Assembly: GCA_963735005.1 (NCBI GenBank)
Contig: CAVTJA010000008.1
Location: 54,544-118,543, forward strand
Origin: WTKG01 sp963735005
Lineage (GTDB): Bacteria > Actinomycetota > Actinomycetes > Actinomycetales > Demequinaceae
Direction of reading: 5' to 3'
Length of the DNA: 64,000 nucleotides
Below, piece by piece: positions 35,174 to 44,948 of the stretch (the first letter of the stretch is position 1; every line of letters begins with the position of its first letter). The notes under the pieces are model-generated. The model searched no databases. It saw only the letters and a list, made by a program, of their open reading frames with translations, and was not told the DNA's origin. Both the position numbers and the translations under genes were made by a program.

Positions 35174-35701
35174 ATGGCAACCACCAAGAAGACGCCTGCC
35201 GCGAAGACGCCGGCAGGCCCCAAGAAGCCCGCTGTCGTGCCCGGCACCACCGCCGAGGACGTCCAGCTCGACCCCCGCGGCTACCGCTTCGGCGCCGGGG
35301 TGACCGCGCTGTTCGCGATCGCCGCCCTACTGCTGGTGTCAGCCGACCAGCTGCTCGCCGCGTCCATTGTGATGGCCGCCATGGTCCTCAAGTTCCTGCC
35401 AGGCGCGACTGTCGGCCCGCAGGCGACCCTGCAGGCGTTCCTGTTCAAGAAGCTCATCCGGCCGCGCATCGGCGCCCCGGCCGAGACCGAGTCGTTCCGC
35501 CCGCCGCGCTTCGCGCAGCAGATGGGCTTCACGATGGCCGTGCTCGGCGCCGTCATGGGCTTCGTGGGCATCGCCTGGGGCGTGTACCTGTGGGCGGGCA
35601 TGATCCTGTTCGCGTCGTTCCTCAACTCCGTGTTCGGATTCTGCCTGGGTTGCGAGATTTACCTGCTGCTCAAGCGGACGTTCTCCGCGAAGACCGCCTA
35701 G
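35174..35701 (+). CDS. DUF4395 membrane protein
   Basis: A 175-residue protein with a Lys/Ala/Pro-rich N-terminus (KKTPAAKTPAGPKKPAV) and four hydrophobic segments. DPRGYRFGAGVTALFAIAALL, GPEx/ GPQATLQAFLFKKLIRPR and the C-terminal FGFCLGCEIYLLLKR (two Cys in CLGC) are hallmarks of DUF4395. The Cys pair facing the thioredoxin gene product suggests a thiol relay, an inference from context. ATG 35174 has GGGAGGA upstream. Confidence 0.88.
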   Translation: MATTKKTPAAKTPAGPKKPAVVPGTTAEDVQLDPRGYRFGAGVTALFAIAALLLVSADQLLAASIVMAAMVLKFLPGATVGPQATLQAFLFKKLIRPRIGAPAETESFRPPRFAQQMGFTMAVLGAVMGFVGIAWGVYLWAGMILFASFLNSVFGFCLGCEIYLLLKRTFSAKTA

Positions 35702-35730
35702 CCGGCGCACGCCGCCCGTAGACTGGCACC

Positions 35731-35841
35731 ATGAGCACGCTCGAATGGTTCTTCGCCATCCTTGGCGGCGCGGCGGCGCTGGGCACCGCGTGGGTCTGTG
35801 GCGTGGTCGCGTGGCGGCTACTCAAAAGCCCTGACTCGTGA
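35731..35841 (+). CDS. 36-residue single-helix membrane protein
   Basis: A short reading frame MSTLEWFFAILGGAAALGTA followed by WVCGVVAWRLLKSPDS: one membrane helix flanked by polar ends. Its TGA stop overlaps the GTG start of the next gene (GTGA at 35838-35841), which argues for translation and coupling. No family recognised; small enough to have escaped most annotation. Confidence 0.6.
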   Translation: MSTLEWFFAILGGAAALGTAWVCGVVAWRLLKSPDS

Positions 35842-36368
35842 CCTTCACGTTCCCCGACGGGCTGGCGCCCGAGGCATACCCGCTCGCCTGGCTGGTGGGC
35901 GAGTGGCGCGGCACCGGCATCGTCGAATACCCGGAGATCCCGCGCGCGACCTTCGAGCACGTGGTGACGTTCGACCACGACGGCGGCCCCTACCTCAGCT
36001 ACACGTCGACCATGACGCTGTTCTCGGACGACGGCCCCGGCCAGGTATGGTCCGCCGAGTCGGGCTTCTGGCGGGTCGCGCCCGAGGCTGCCGAGGGCAT
36101 CGAGCTCCGAGAGGGCCAGGCGCCGCTCGAGGTCCTTATCGCCGACGCCGCAGGCATCCTGTCGCTCTACGTGGGCACGGTGGGCAATGGGCGCGTTGAC
36201 CTTGCAACCGATCTCATGGCGCGCACCGCGACCGCCGCCGAGGTGGCGGGGGCGACCCGCATGTATGGCCTCGTCAACAGCCGCCTGCTGTGGGCGTGGG
36301 ACTTGGCGGCGTTCGGAAACGAGCTGCGTTCGTACGCCTCTGCCGAGCTCGATCGCGTCGAGACCTAG
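35838..36368 (+). CDS. Nitrobindin-like (FABP/THAP4-type) beta-barrel protein
   Basis: A 176-residue protein of the nitrobindin family, ten-stranded barrels that bind ferric haem and react with NO or peroxynitrite. The signature G-x-W-x-G-x-G is present (LVGEWRGTGIVEYP, residues ~20-33). The C-terminal segment aligns with AVGQPLQDHLAAVL of the M. tuberculosis protein, but the haem-ligand His is replaced by Tyr166 (AAFGNELRSYASAEL), so haem binding may be lost or changed. GTG start coupled to the small upstream gene. ygfZ follows, a known actinobacterial association. Confidence 0.85.
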   Translation: MTFTFPDGLAPEAYPLAWLVGEWRGTGIVEYPEIPRATFEHVVTFDHDGGPYLSYTSTMTLFSDDGPGQVWSAESGFWRVAPEAAEGIELREGQAPLEVLIADAAGILSLYVGTVGNGRVDLATDLMARTATAAEVAGATRMYGLVNSRLLWAWDLAAFGNELRSYASAELDRVET

Positions 36369-36377
36369 GAATCCCTG

Positions 36378-37565
36378 ATGGCCGACGAACGTTCCGCCTC
36401 TATGACCACTCTTACCGCGCCAAGCCCCGTGCTCGCCCGCCCAGGCGCCGTCCCCGCCACGGGGGCCGACGAGGGCGTGGCCTGGCACTACGGCGACCCA
36501 GGCGCGGAGCAGCGCGCGATTGCGGCCGGGCGAGCGGTCGTGGACCAGTCCCACCTTGGCGTGATCGCCGTGACGGGGCCGGACCGCCTGACGTGGCTCG
36601 ACTCACTTGGGACGCAGCAGACGAACGCACTGGCGCCGGGCGAGAGCGTTGAATACATGATCCTGTCGCCGCAGGGGCGCGTCGAGCACGTCGCTGCCCT
36701 GGTGGACGACGGCGCCACCGCGTGGCTCATCACCGAGACCGCGCCCGCGCTCGCGGCCTTCCTTGACCGCATGCGGTTCATGCTGCGCGTCGAGGTCGCG
36801 GACGTGACCGCCGACTGGGCTGCGCTTGGCGAGGCCGTGGGGGCGCCTGCCGCCGCGGGCGAGCCCGTCACGTGGGTTGACCCGTGGCCCGGCGTGACCG
36901 CCGGGGGCACCTCGTACCGCGACGTCGCCGCCGGCGCGCACCCCGGGGCCGCCCGCACGTGGCGCCTGGTGTTGGTGCCGCGCACCGGCCTCGATGCCGC
37001 CGTGCAGGAACGCGTGGACGCCGGCTGGACGCTCGCGGGCACGTGGGCCTCGGAGGCCGAGCGGATCGCGCACTTGCGCCCGCGCGCCGCGCTCGAGCTC
37101 GACGCCACTGCGCTCCCGCACGAGCTCGACTGGCTGCGCACCGCCGTGCACCTCAACAAGGGCTGCTACCGCGGCCAGGAGACCGTGGCCAAGGTCCACA
37201 ACGTTGGCAAGCCGCCGCGGCGGCTCACCCTGCTGCACCTCGACGGCTCGGAGCACGCGCTTCCCGAGCCCGGCGCGACCGTCACGCTCGGCAGCGGCGA
37301 CGACGCCAAGCCGGTGGGCCACGTGACGAGCGCCGCCCGCCACCAGGAGCTCGGGCCTATCGCGCTCGCCCTGATCAAGCGCTCCACCCCGGCGGACGCC
37401 CCGCTCACCGTGGACACCGACTCCGGGGCCGTGGCCGCCGCGCAGGAGACCGCAGTCAACCCCACCGGCGAGTCCGTTGACCGCCCGCCGCCGCCCGGGC
37501 CCACCGCCCGTGGCCTGCTGGTGGGCGACAAGTGCAAGGCGCCCGGCGGGGAGATGCCCGCCTAG
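36378..37565 (+). CDS. ygfZ: Folate-binding YgfZ/GcvT-like protein
   Basis: A 395-residue relative of the glycine-cleavage T protein. The YgfZ hallmark K-G-C-Y-x-G-Q-E is intact (NKGCYRGQETVAKVHNVG). In E. coli YgfZ uses tetrahydrofolate to support Fe-S enzymes such as MiaB; the Cys in this motif is essential there. A second ATG at 36402 (MTTLTAPSP) is an alternative start. The C-terminus is Pro-rich (RPPPPGPTARG). Cluster with thioredoxin, DUF4395 and the nitrobindin-like gene suggests a shared redox/Fe-S role (inference). Confidence 0.9.
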   Translation: MADERSASMTTLTAPSPVLARPGAVPATGADEGVAWHYGDPGAEQRAIAAGRAVVDQSHLGVIAVTGPDRLTWLDSLGTQQTNALAPGESVEYMILSPQGRVEHVAALVDDGATAWLITETAPALAAFLDRMRFMLRVEVADVTADWAALGEAVGAPAAAGEPVTWVDPWPGVTAGGTSYRDVAAGAHPGAARTWRLVLVPRTGLDAAVQERVDAGWTLAGTWASEAERIAHLRPRAALELDATALPHELDWLRTAVHLNKGCYRGQETVAKVHNVGKPPRRLTLLHLDGSEHALPEPGATVTLGSGDDAKPVGHVTSAARHQELGPIALALIKRSTPADAPLTVDTDSGAVAAAQETAVNPTGESVDRPPPPGPTARGLLVGDKCKAPGGEMPA

Positions 37566-37625
37566 CCAGGGCGCACCCGCGCGATTGTTGGGCGGCCGCA
37601 GCGTCGTCCGTTGTACGGTGAGGTC

Positions 37626-37886
37626 GTGGAGATCACCCTGACTGCGTTCGTGAAGGACGCCAAGAAGTACGTCGACGCCGCACGCGACGGCGGCGAGGTC
37701 GTCGTCACCGACGGCGGCGTACCCGTGGTGCGATTGTCGAAGGTTGGCGCCGCGGACCTGCTCGCGCGCCTCGAACGGGAGGGCCTCATCAACGCCCCCG
37801 CCGACGAGCGCGCCGTCCCCCGACTTCCCCAGGCCGAGGCCGCCAAGGACGCACTGTCCAGCCTCATGGGCCGGCTGCGCAGGTAG
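37626..37886 (+). CDS. Phd/YefM-type antitoxin
   Basis: An 86-residue antitoxin. The N-terminal DNA-binding half matches Phd/YefM (ITLTAFVKDAKKYVDAARDG, then GEVVVTDGGVPVVRLSK); the C-terminal half is helical and would wrap the toxin. I chose GTG 37626 behind GGTGAGG; a TTG at 37611 is unlikely. It lies two bases before the PIN toxin gene. Such antitoxins bind their own promoter, here between ygfZ and this start. Confidence 0.85.
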   Translation: MEITLTAFVKDAKKYVDAARDGGEVVVTDGGVPVVRLSKVGAADLLARLEREGLINAPADERAVPRLPQAEAAKDALSSLMGRLRR

Positions 37887-37888
37887 CC

Positions 37889-38326
37889 GTGGCCGTCGTC
37901 TACCTTGACACCTCCGCCCTCGTGAAGCTGTGTGTCCACGAGACCGGCACGCCGTTGGCGGTCGCGCTGTGGGAGGGCGCCGACGCTCTCGTCACGTCCC
38001 GCCTCGCGTACTCCGAGGTCAAGTCGATCATCTCGACTGGTGAGCGCATCGGCCGCATCGACGCCGCGCCCGCCGCCCTCGCCTACGACCGCTGGTCGCA
38101 AATCAAGGGCTCCATGTGGACCGTCGAGGTGTCGCCGCAGGTGTCCGACGCCGCGGCCGAGCTTGTGACCAAGCGTCCCCTCCGCGCGGCCGACGCGATC
38201 CACCTCGCGAGCGCCCTACTGTTCAAAGACGACACAACCGACCTGCTATTCGCCGCGTGGGACAAGCGGCTCGCGTCCGCGGCCCGCGCTGAGGGCCTCA
38301 CCGTTCTACCCCCGGGACTGACCTGA
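37889..38326 (+). CDS. VapC-like PIN domain toxin
   Basis: A 145-residue PIN ribonuclease. The acidic active site is complete: D7 (VYLDTSALV), E43 (AYSEVKS), D102 (AADAIHLASA) and D125 (AWDKRLASAA). VapC toxins cut specific tRNAs or rRNA; this one's target is unknown. Paired with the Phd-type antitoxin upstream. The stop codon shares one base with the ATG of the following DUF2516 gene (TGATG), so the pair is embedded in a housekeeping operon rather than a mobile element. Confidence 0.9.
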   Translation: MAVVYLDTSALVKLCVHETGTPLAVALWEGADALVTSRLAYSEVKSIISTGERIGRIDAAPAALAYDRWSQIKGSMWTVEVSPQVSDAAAELVTKRPLRAADAIHLASALLFKDDTTDLLFAAWDKRLASAARAEGLTVLPPGLT

Positions 38327-38688
38327 TGATTTTTGGAACCGTGCAAACGTGGCTGTTCTTAGTGCTGTCGGTGGCAGCCTTCGCGGCGGAGGGCTGGGCG
38401 CTCATTGACGCGCTCCGGCACCGAGCGGGCGCCTACGTCGCGGCGGGCAAGAACACCAAGCCGGTGTGGATCACCATCCTGACCGTCGCGATCGTGATCG
38501 GGTTCCTTGGGTTGCCGTATCCGATTGGCATCCCGTTCTCGGGTCCGTTCAACATTGCAGGCCTGGCCGCGATCGCCGCTGCAATCATCTACCTGGCCGG
38601 AGTCCGGCCCGCCGTTCGCGCGCACCGTCAGAGCGTGCCGCGGAAGCGCGGCCGGGGGCGCAAGCGCGACAACCGCGGCGGCTGGTAG
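38326..38688 (+). CDS. DUF2516 membrane protein
   Basis: A 120-residue protein with three hydrophobic segments (about 5-25, 47-68, 75-93) and a strongly basic tail (RKRGRGRKRDNRGGW). FAAEGWALIDALRHRAGAYVAAGK followed by WITILTVA is the DUF2516 pattern, conserved in actinobacteria and usually near dtd or other small genes. Function unknown. Starts on the last base of the toxin's stop codon. Confidence 0.85.
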   Translation: MIFGTVQTWLFLVLSVAAFAAEGWALIDALRHRAGAYVAAGKNTKPVWITILTVAIVIGFLGLPYPIGIPFSGPFNIAGLAAIAAAIIYLAGVRPAVRAHRQSVPRKRGRGRKRDNRGGW

Positions 38689-38698
38689 CGCCCGGCCG

Positions 38699-39124
38699 AT
38701 GCGGGCGGTCCTGCAGCGCGCGTCACGCGCTTCGGTGACGGTGGAGGGGCGCGTGGTTGCGTCGTTCGACCGCGAGGGCCTGGTGGCGCTCGTGGGCGTC
38801 ACCCACGAAGACTCGCCGGCCCAGGCCGCCGTCATCGCGCGCAAGATCGCCGAGTTGCGCATCCTGTCCGCCGAACGGTCGGTGGCCGACGCCGGGGCAC
38901 CCGTCATCGTCGTCTCGCAGTTCACGCTGTACGCGGACACCAAGAAGGGGCGCCGGCCGTCGTGGAACGGAGCCGCGCCTGGGGACGTGGCGGAGCCGTT
39001 GGTGGACGCGGTGGTCGCGGACCTGCGCGGGCGCGGGCTCGATGTGGGCGCGGGGGTGTTTGGGGCGCACATGGAGGTCGAGCTCGTGAACGACGGCCCG
39101 GTCACCCTGATCGTGGAGGCGTAG
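38699..39124 (+). CDS. dtd: D-aminoacyl-tRNA deacylase
   Basis: A 141-residue cytosolic enzyme that removes D-amino acids (and glycine) mischarged on tRNA. Signature motifs are intact: the SQFTLYADTKKGRRPSWNGA segment (SQxT) and the C-terminal NDGPVT loop that forms the cross-subunit cis-Pro site. Length is normal. ATG 38699 lies 10 bases after the DUF2516 stop. Repeats begin 15 bases after its own stop. Confidence 0.95.
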   Translation: MRAVLQRASRASVTVEGRVVASFDREGLVALVGVTHEDSPAQAAVIARKIAELRILSAERSVADAGAPVIVVSQFTLYADTKKGRRPSWNGAAPGDVAEPLVDAVVADLRGRGLDVGAGVFGAHMEVELVNDGPVTLIVEA

Positions 39125-39138
39125 CCCCGGGCGCGGGG

Positions 39139-39238
39139 GCTCGCCGCGCGCACCGGGGGGCTCGCCGCGCGCACCGGGGGGCTCGCCGCGCGCACCGGGG
39201 GCTCGCCGCGCGCACCGGGGGCTCGCCGCGCGCACCGC
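39139..39238. repeat. Five tandem copies of a 20-21-bp GC-rich unit
   Basis: The unit GCTCGCCGCGCGCACCGGGG recurs with starts at 39139, 39160, 39181, 39201 and 39221; the first two copies have one extra G. The mix of 20- and 21-bp periods shows it is non-coding. First part of the 508-bp gene-free spacer between dtd and clpC. Confidence 0.9.
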
Positions 39239-39282
39239 CGGACGCCCCCAGCCGCGATCCCGTCCGTACGAGCCCAAAAGGG

Positions 39283-39460
39283 CACGCGTGGACGCCAGCA
39301 CCGCCAGCGACGTCCAGACGAGCCCGCCGCAGGCGCGGACCGCACACGCGTGGACGCCAGCACCGCCAGCGACGTCCAGACGAGCCCGCCGCAGGCGCGG
39401 ACCGCACACGCGTGGACGCCAGCACCGCCAGCGACGTCCAGACGAGCCCGCCGCAGGCGC
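39283..39460. repeat. 62-bp direct repeat, two full copies and a 54-bp third
   Basis: Copies start at 39283, 39345 and 39407 with CACGCGTGGACGCCAGCACC; the first two are identical for 62 bp and the third matches for 54 bp. As 62 is not a multiple of three and the units are head-to-tail without spacers, these are neither coding nor CRISPR. They lie about 170-350 bp upstream of clpC. Confidence 0.95.
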
Positions 39461-39477
39461 CCACTACACACGCCGCG

Positions 39478-39539
39478 CCACGCCCTCACGCCCGTGGCGC
39501 CCGCTTTGTCTGGTTCACCACGCCCTCACGCCCGTGGCG
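39478..39539. repeat. Two 22-bp copies of a palindromic unit upstream of clpC
   Basis: A 22-bp sequence (39478-39499 and 39518-39539, 40 bp apart) begins CCACGCCCTC and ends CCCGTGGCG; the CCACG and CGTGG ends can pair. Located about 95-155 bp before the clpC start, where a promoter or operator would be. 39540-39632 holds the probable clpC promoter and the GGAGG ribosome site at 39623. Confidence 0.85.
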
Positions 39540-39632
39540 AACATGGGCATGGAGCGCACCCCTCCGCGGTTAGCATCGGGGAAGGCCATGGTGGCGGGCC
39601 CACGGCCCCCACACTGATCATTGGAGGGGCCC

Positions 39633-42164
<2,532 letters not shown>

Positions 42165-42184
42165 GCGACAACAGACCTAGAGCA

Positions 42185-42237
42185 CTCGGCGCGCATCGCC
42201 CCTATCGTGGGGGGATGCGCGCCGTTGTCGTGTCCGG
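42185..42237 (+). repeat. 53-bp direct repeat, copy 1, with hairpin
   Basis: Identical for 53 bp to 43639-43691. It contains the inverted repeat GGCGCGCATC (42188-42197)/GATGCGCGCC (42214-42223), extended by CCCC/GGGG, a likely terminator for clpC. The ATG inside the right arm starts an 8-codon stretch MRAVVVSG shared by both copies. Confidence 0.97.
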
Positions 42238-42307
42238 AGTGGCATCCGAACGAACAGACGGCCCGGATGTGCCGCACGCCGCCGCGCGCGATAGCCTCAC
42301 GACATGA
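42215..42307 (+). CDS. 30-residue ORF overlapping the next gene, possible remnant
   Basis: From the ATG inside the 53-bp repeat a frame MRAVVVSGVASERTDGPDVP runs on for 10 more codons to a TGA at 42305-42307 that overlaps the ATG of the next gene (ATGA). In the second copy the same first eight residues begin a lipoprotein signal peptide (MRAVVVSGLLASALALAGC). This ORF is therefore probably the broken 5' end of the ancestral gene, possibly still acting as a leader. Confidence 0.35.
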   Translation: MRAVVVSGVASERTDGPDVPHAAARDSLTT

Positions 42308-43587
42308 CCACGGAACGACGCTCCCCCCTGTCCTGGCTCAAGCGCCACTGGCGCAGCACTACCGTCCTCGTGGTACTCGCGGGGCTGGTGCTGTGGTGGG
42401 TTGACCCGCTGCCGCCCTACGGTGAGCCGCCCTACGGCCCCCGCATCCCCACCAGCGCGGCCGGGGGCCTCATCACCGACATCACCTCCCCTCAGGACGG
42501 GCTTCCCGGCGCGCTGCCGCTGTCCGGCATGAGCGCCGACGGCACCGTCCTCGCGTACTACGCAGAGGACCGGAAGGACTGGGCGCCCCCGCTCTACGGT
42601 GAGCACCCCGACGGCGTCGACTTGCGCCTAGTCCGAAGAGACGGCACGTACGACGTGGTCGCCACCGCTGACGATCCGCTGATGGATTTCACCTTCGGGT
42701 CATCCGCGGCATTTGGCGACACGGTCGCGGTCCTCACGCCCGCGTTCAGGGACGAGCGCGCGAACGAGCTTGACCGCTGGGACTACACCTTCGTGGACCT
42801 CGCCACCGGCGAGTACACATCGGTCACACCGACGATCACCGACGGCGTCGGTATGGGCGACACGGTCCACCCGAGCGACGTCGCAGAGGTCGTGGGCGAC
42901 ACCGCCCTCACCAAGGTCGGCTACAACGGCGGATTCACCGTCGTGGCGGCGACGAAGGACGGACGCTCCTGGTTCCCTCTCGACCCGGAACTTGACCTTG
43001 GCGAGATGCTCCTTGGCACCGACGCGTGCACGGGCAAGGCGTGGATCGGAGGCATGACATACGAGAACCCGCGGGACCGCGCCAATCGCGGTGCGGCGAC
43101 CTTCACCAGCTACCTCTTCGACGTCGGCGAACCCGGTTCCCGATCGACGCTCGAGGCGAAGATCGAACTCCGGTCGGCCGAGCCGGAAGGGCTACTCGCC
43201 GCCAGCCCTCAGATGGATCGGTGCGGCGACGCCGTTGTAGGCGAGCTCTACCCGCCGGACGGAGTCAACCCCACCCAGTACGGCTACCTGGCGCCGGGCG
43301 GAAATTCGTTCGAGCCGCTGGACGTTCCGTACGACTCGTCGGGGTACCTCAGCCTGACCACACCGTGGCTCGCGTACGGCAAGTATCAGCATTCGACGAT
43401 CGTCAACGTTGAGACAGGTCAGGTTGTGGTCGACGCCGCTCTGGACGGTGTGTGCGGCGACACGCAGGTCGCGGGAGATCTGGTTCGCTGGGTCGCGCTA
43501 CAAAAATCGAGACGCGGCGACCCCGAACTGCGGGTAACCGGGCGCGGCTGCGCGACCTTCATCGGGAGGATCGCCGCAACCGACTAG
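42304..43587 (+). CDS. Membrane-anchored envelope protein, tandem paralogue 1
   Basis: A 427-residue protein with a basic N-terminus, one membrane helix (about 15-34, STTVLVVLAGLVLWWV) and a large outside region that looks beta-rich, perhaps a propeller (repeated strand-turn patterns with Asp-Gly). It shares TSPQDG.PGA..LSG near the start and a C-terminal ...C.TFIGRIAATD ending with its neighbour at 43669-44894. Function unknown. It may use the 30-codon upstream frame for coupling. Confidence 0.8.
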   Translation: MTTERRSPLSWLKRHWRSTTVLVVLAGLVLWWVDPLPPYGEPPYGPRIPTSAAGGLITDITSPQDGLPGALPLSGMSADGTVLAYYAEDRKDWAPPLYGEHPDGVDLRLVRRDGTYDVVATADDPLMDFTFGSSAAFGDTVAVLTPAFRDERANELDRWDYTFVDLATGEYTSVTPTITDGVGMGDTVHPSDVAEVVGDTALTKVGYNGGFTVVAATKDGRSWFPLDPELDLGEMLLGTDACTGKAWIGGMTYENPRDRANRGAATFTSYLFDVGEPGSRSTLEAKIELRSAEPEGLLAASPQMDRCGDAVVGELYPPDGVNPTQYGYLAPGGNSFEPLDVPYDSSGYLSLTTPWLAYGKYQHSTIVNVETGQVVVDAALDGVCGDTQVAGDLVRWVALQKSRRGDPELRVTGRGCATFIGRIAATD

Positions 43588-43638
43588 CGTGCTCTCGAAC
43601 GCATCGGCGCCACAACCGTTTCGACCTAGCCGCGGGCG

Positions 43639-43691
43639 CTCGGCGCGCATCGCCCCTATCGTGGGGGGATGCGCGCCGTTGTCGTGTCCGG
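43639..43691 (+). repeat. 53-bp direct repeat, copy 2, with hairpin
   Basis: Second copy of the 42185-42237 sequence. Hairpin arms 43642-43651 and 43668-43677 place the ATG of the following lipoprotein gene (43669) within the right arm, so the stem could hide the start codon or end transcription from the upstream gene. Confidence 0.97.
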
Positions 43692-44894
43692 GCTCCTTGC
43701 GAGCGCGCTGGCGCTCGCCGGTTGCGGCGGCGGAGGCGCGCCGGAGCCGGTTTCGACGGCCACGGGCCTGGATGGCAGGGCCGTTGACGTGACGTCGCCG
43801 CAAGACGTCTACCCGGGCGCCAAACGGCTGTCGGGAGTGGGTGCCGCAGGCGAACTTCTCGTTGCCTTCACGGCGCCCGACGCAGAGCGGCGGAGGCGAG
43901 GCCACTTGAGGACGGCCACGGCGTCGCACTCGTCGAGCACGACGGCACCACCACGGTGATCATCCCCGACGGCACCTACACGAGCGAAGGCCCGGACGTG
44001 ACGCCGTACTCGCAGATCTCGGTGTCGACGGTGGTGATGGTCGAGCGCGCGGGGGACGGGTCCGGCACGTTCTTGTTCTACGACCGACGCTCGGGCGGGC
44101 TCAGCCGCGTGCCGGGGCTTCAACAGGTGCCGGACATGGACCCGGTGGACCTCACGAAGCGCGCCTGGCGCGGCGTCCTCAAGGACGATCGCCTGTACGT
44201 CGCGGTGGACGGCGTCGACGGCGGCGCCACAGTCGCACAGATCACCGCCGACGGCCGGGTCACCTTCCCGTTGAGCGACACCTACCTGGGCAACGACCTC
44301 GAGCTGGGCGTGGATGTGTGCAACGGGGACTTGGTGGCGTGGTCGGCGACGGTCGTTGGCAACGTGACCAATCGCGAGCTCTTTCGCTTCACGATGAACG
44401 GCGGCCTCCCCACGGGGATTGACGACTCGAGCCGCACGTGGCGGTCAACAGAGCGCGATGGCTACCGCTTCCAGCGCGGGATTGTGCGCGCGTGCGGCGA
44501 CCGCTGGCTGGCCCGCGCGGACAGCGTCGGAGGCGGCGCCTTTGGCAGTTTCGGCGGCGAGATCGCGACGTCGGGCCCGCTCGCCACGAATGAGGACGTG
44601 GCGTTCGGCAACGCCACCGCCTACGAGCTCGGCTGGAACGGTACGTGGGCCTCGATCTCGGTCTACAAGGCGTCAGGCGTCGAGTACTGGGAGGACGAGA
44701 AGAGCGCCCTGTTCAACACCGACACCGGCGAGTCCTATGTCGTCGCCGGCGCCGCCGACGGCTGCTCGGGCATCTCGCAGTCTGGCGACTGGATCGCGTG
44801 GGAGGAGACCGTGGGGCCGCCGTCTCCACAAGTGCTGGCGCGCCCGCGGGCGACGTGCGTGACCTACGTGGGCCGGCTCGCGCTCACGAACTGA
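43669..44894 (+). pseudogene. Envelope lipoprotein, tandem paralogue 2, frameshifted
   Basis: Begins with a lipoprotein signal peptide and lipobox (LLASALALAGC), then DVTSPQDVYPGAKRLSG as in its neighbour at 42304. The frame changes between about 43885 and 43905: the first frame ends soon after, while the continuing frame reads PLEDGHGVALVEHDGTTTVI and runs to 44894 (ending ...CVTYVGRLALTN, like the GRIAATD end of paralogue 1). One base appears missing (or two extra). Without the shift this would be a ~408-residue outside lipoprotein. Real mutation or sequencing error cannot be told apart here. Confidence 0.8.
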
Positions 44895-44903
44895 CCTCGA
44901 CGC

Positions 44904-44917
44904 TCGAAACGATTCGA
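44904..44917. promoter_or_regulatory. LacI-family operator-like palindrome upstream of the aldo-keto reductase
   Basis: TCGAAACGATTCGA is a near-palindrome with the central CG and AAAC-G-ATT pattern of LacI-family operators. Eleven bases (TCGAAACGATT) recur at 57255 before the GH94 gene. It is 32 bases before the ATG at 44949. Confidence 0.5.
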
Positions 44918-44948
44918 TTCGCTCGCGCGCGCCCGCTATCCTGACCAC

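Noticed and set aside
37889..38326. Toxin gene as part of a mobile element
   Set aside because: No transposase, integrase or flanking repeat; it overlaps a core gene instead.
39139..39540. Possible CRISPR array
   Set aside because: The repeats are head-to-tail tandem copies without unique spacers, of three different unit lengths, and no cas genes are present.
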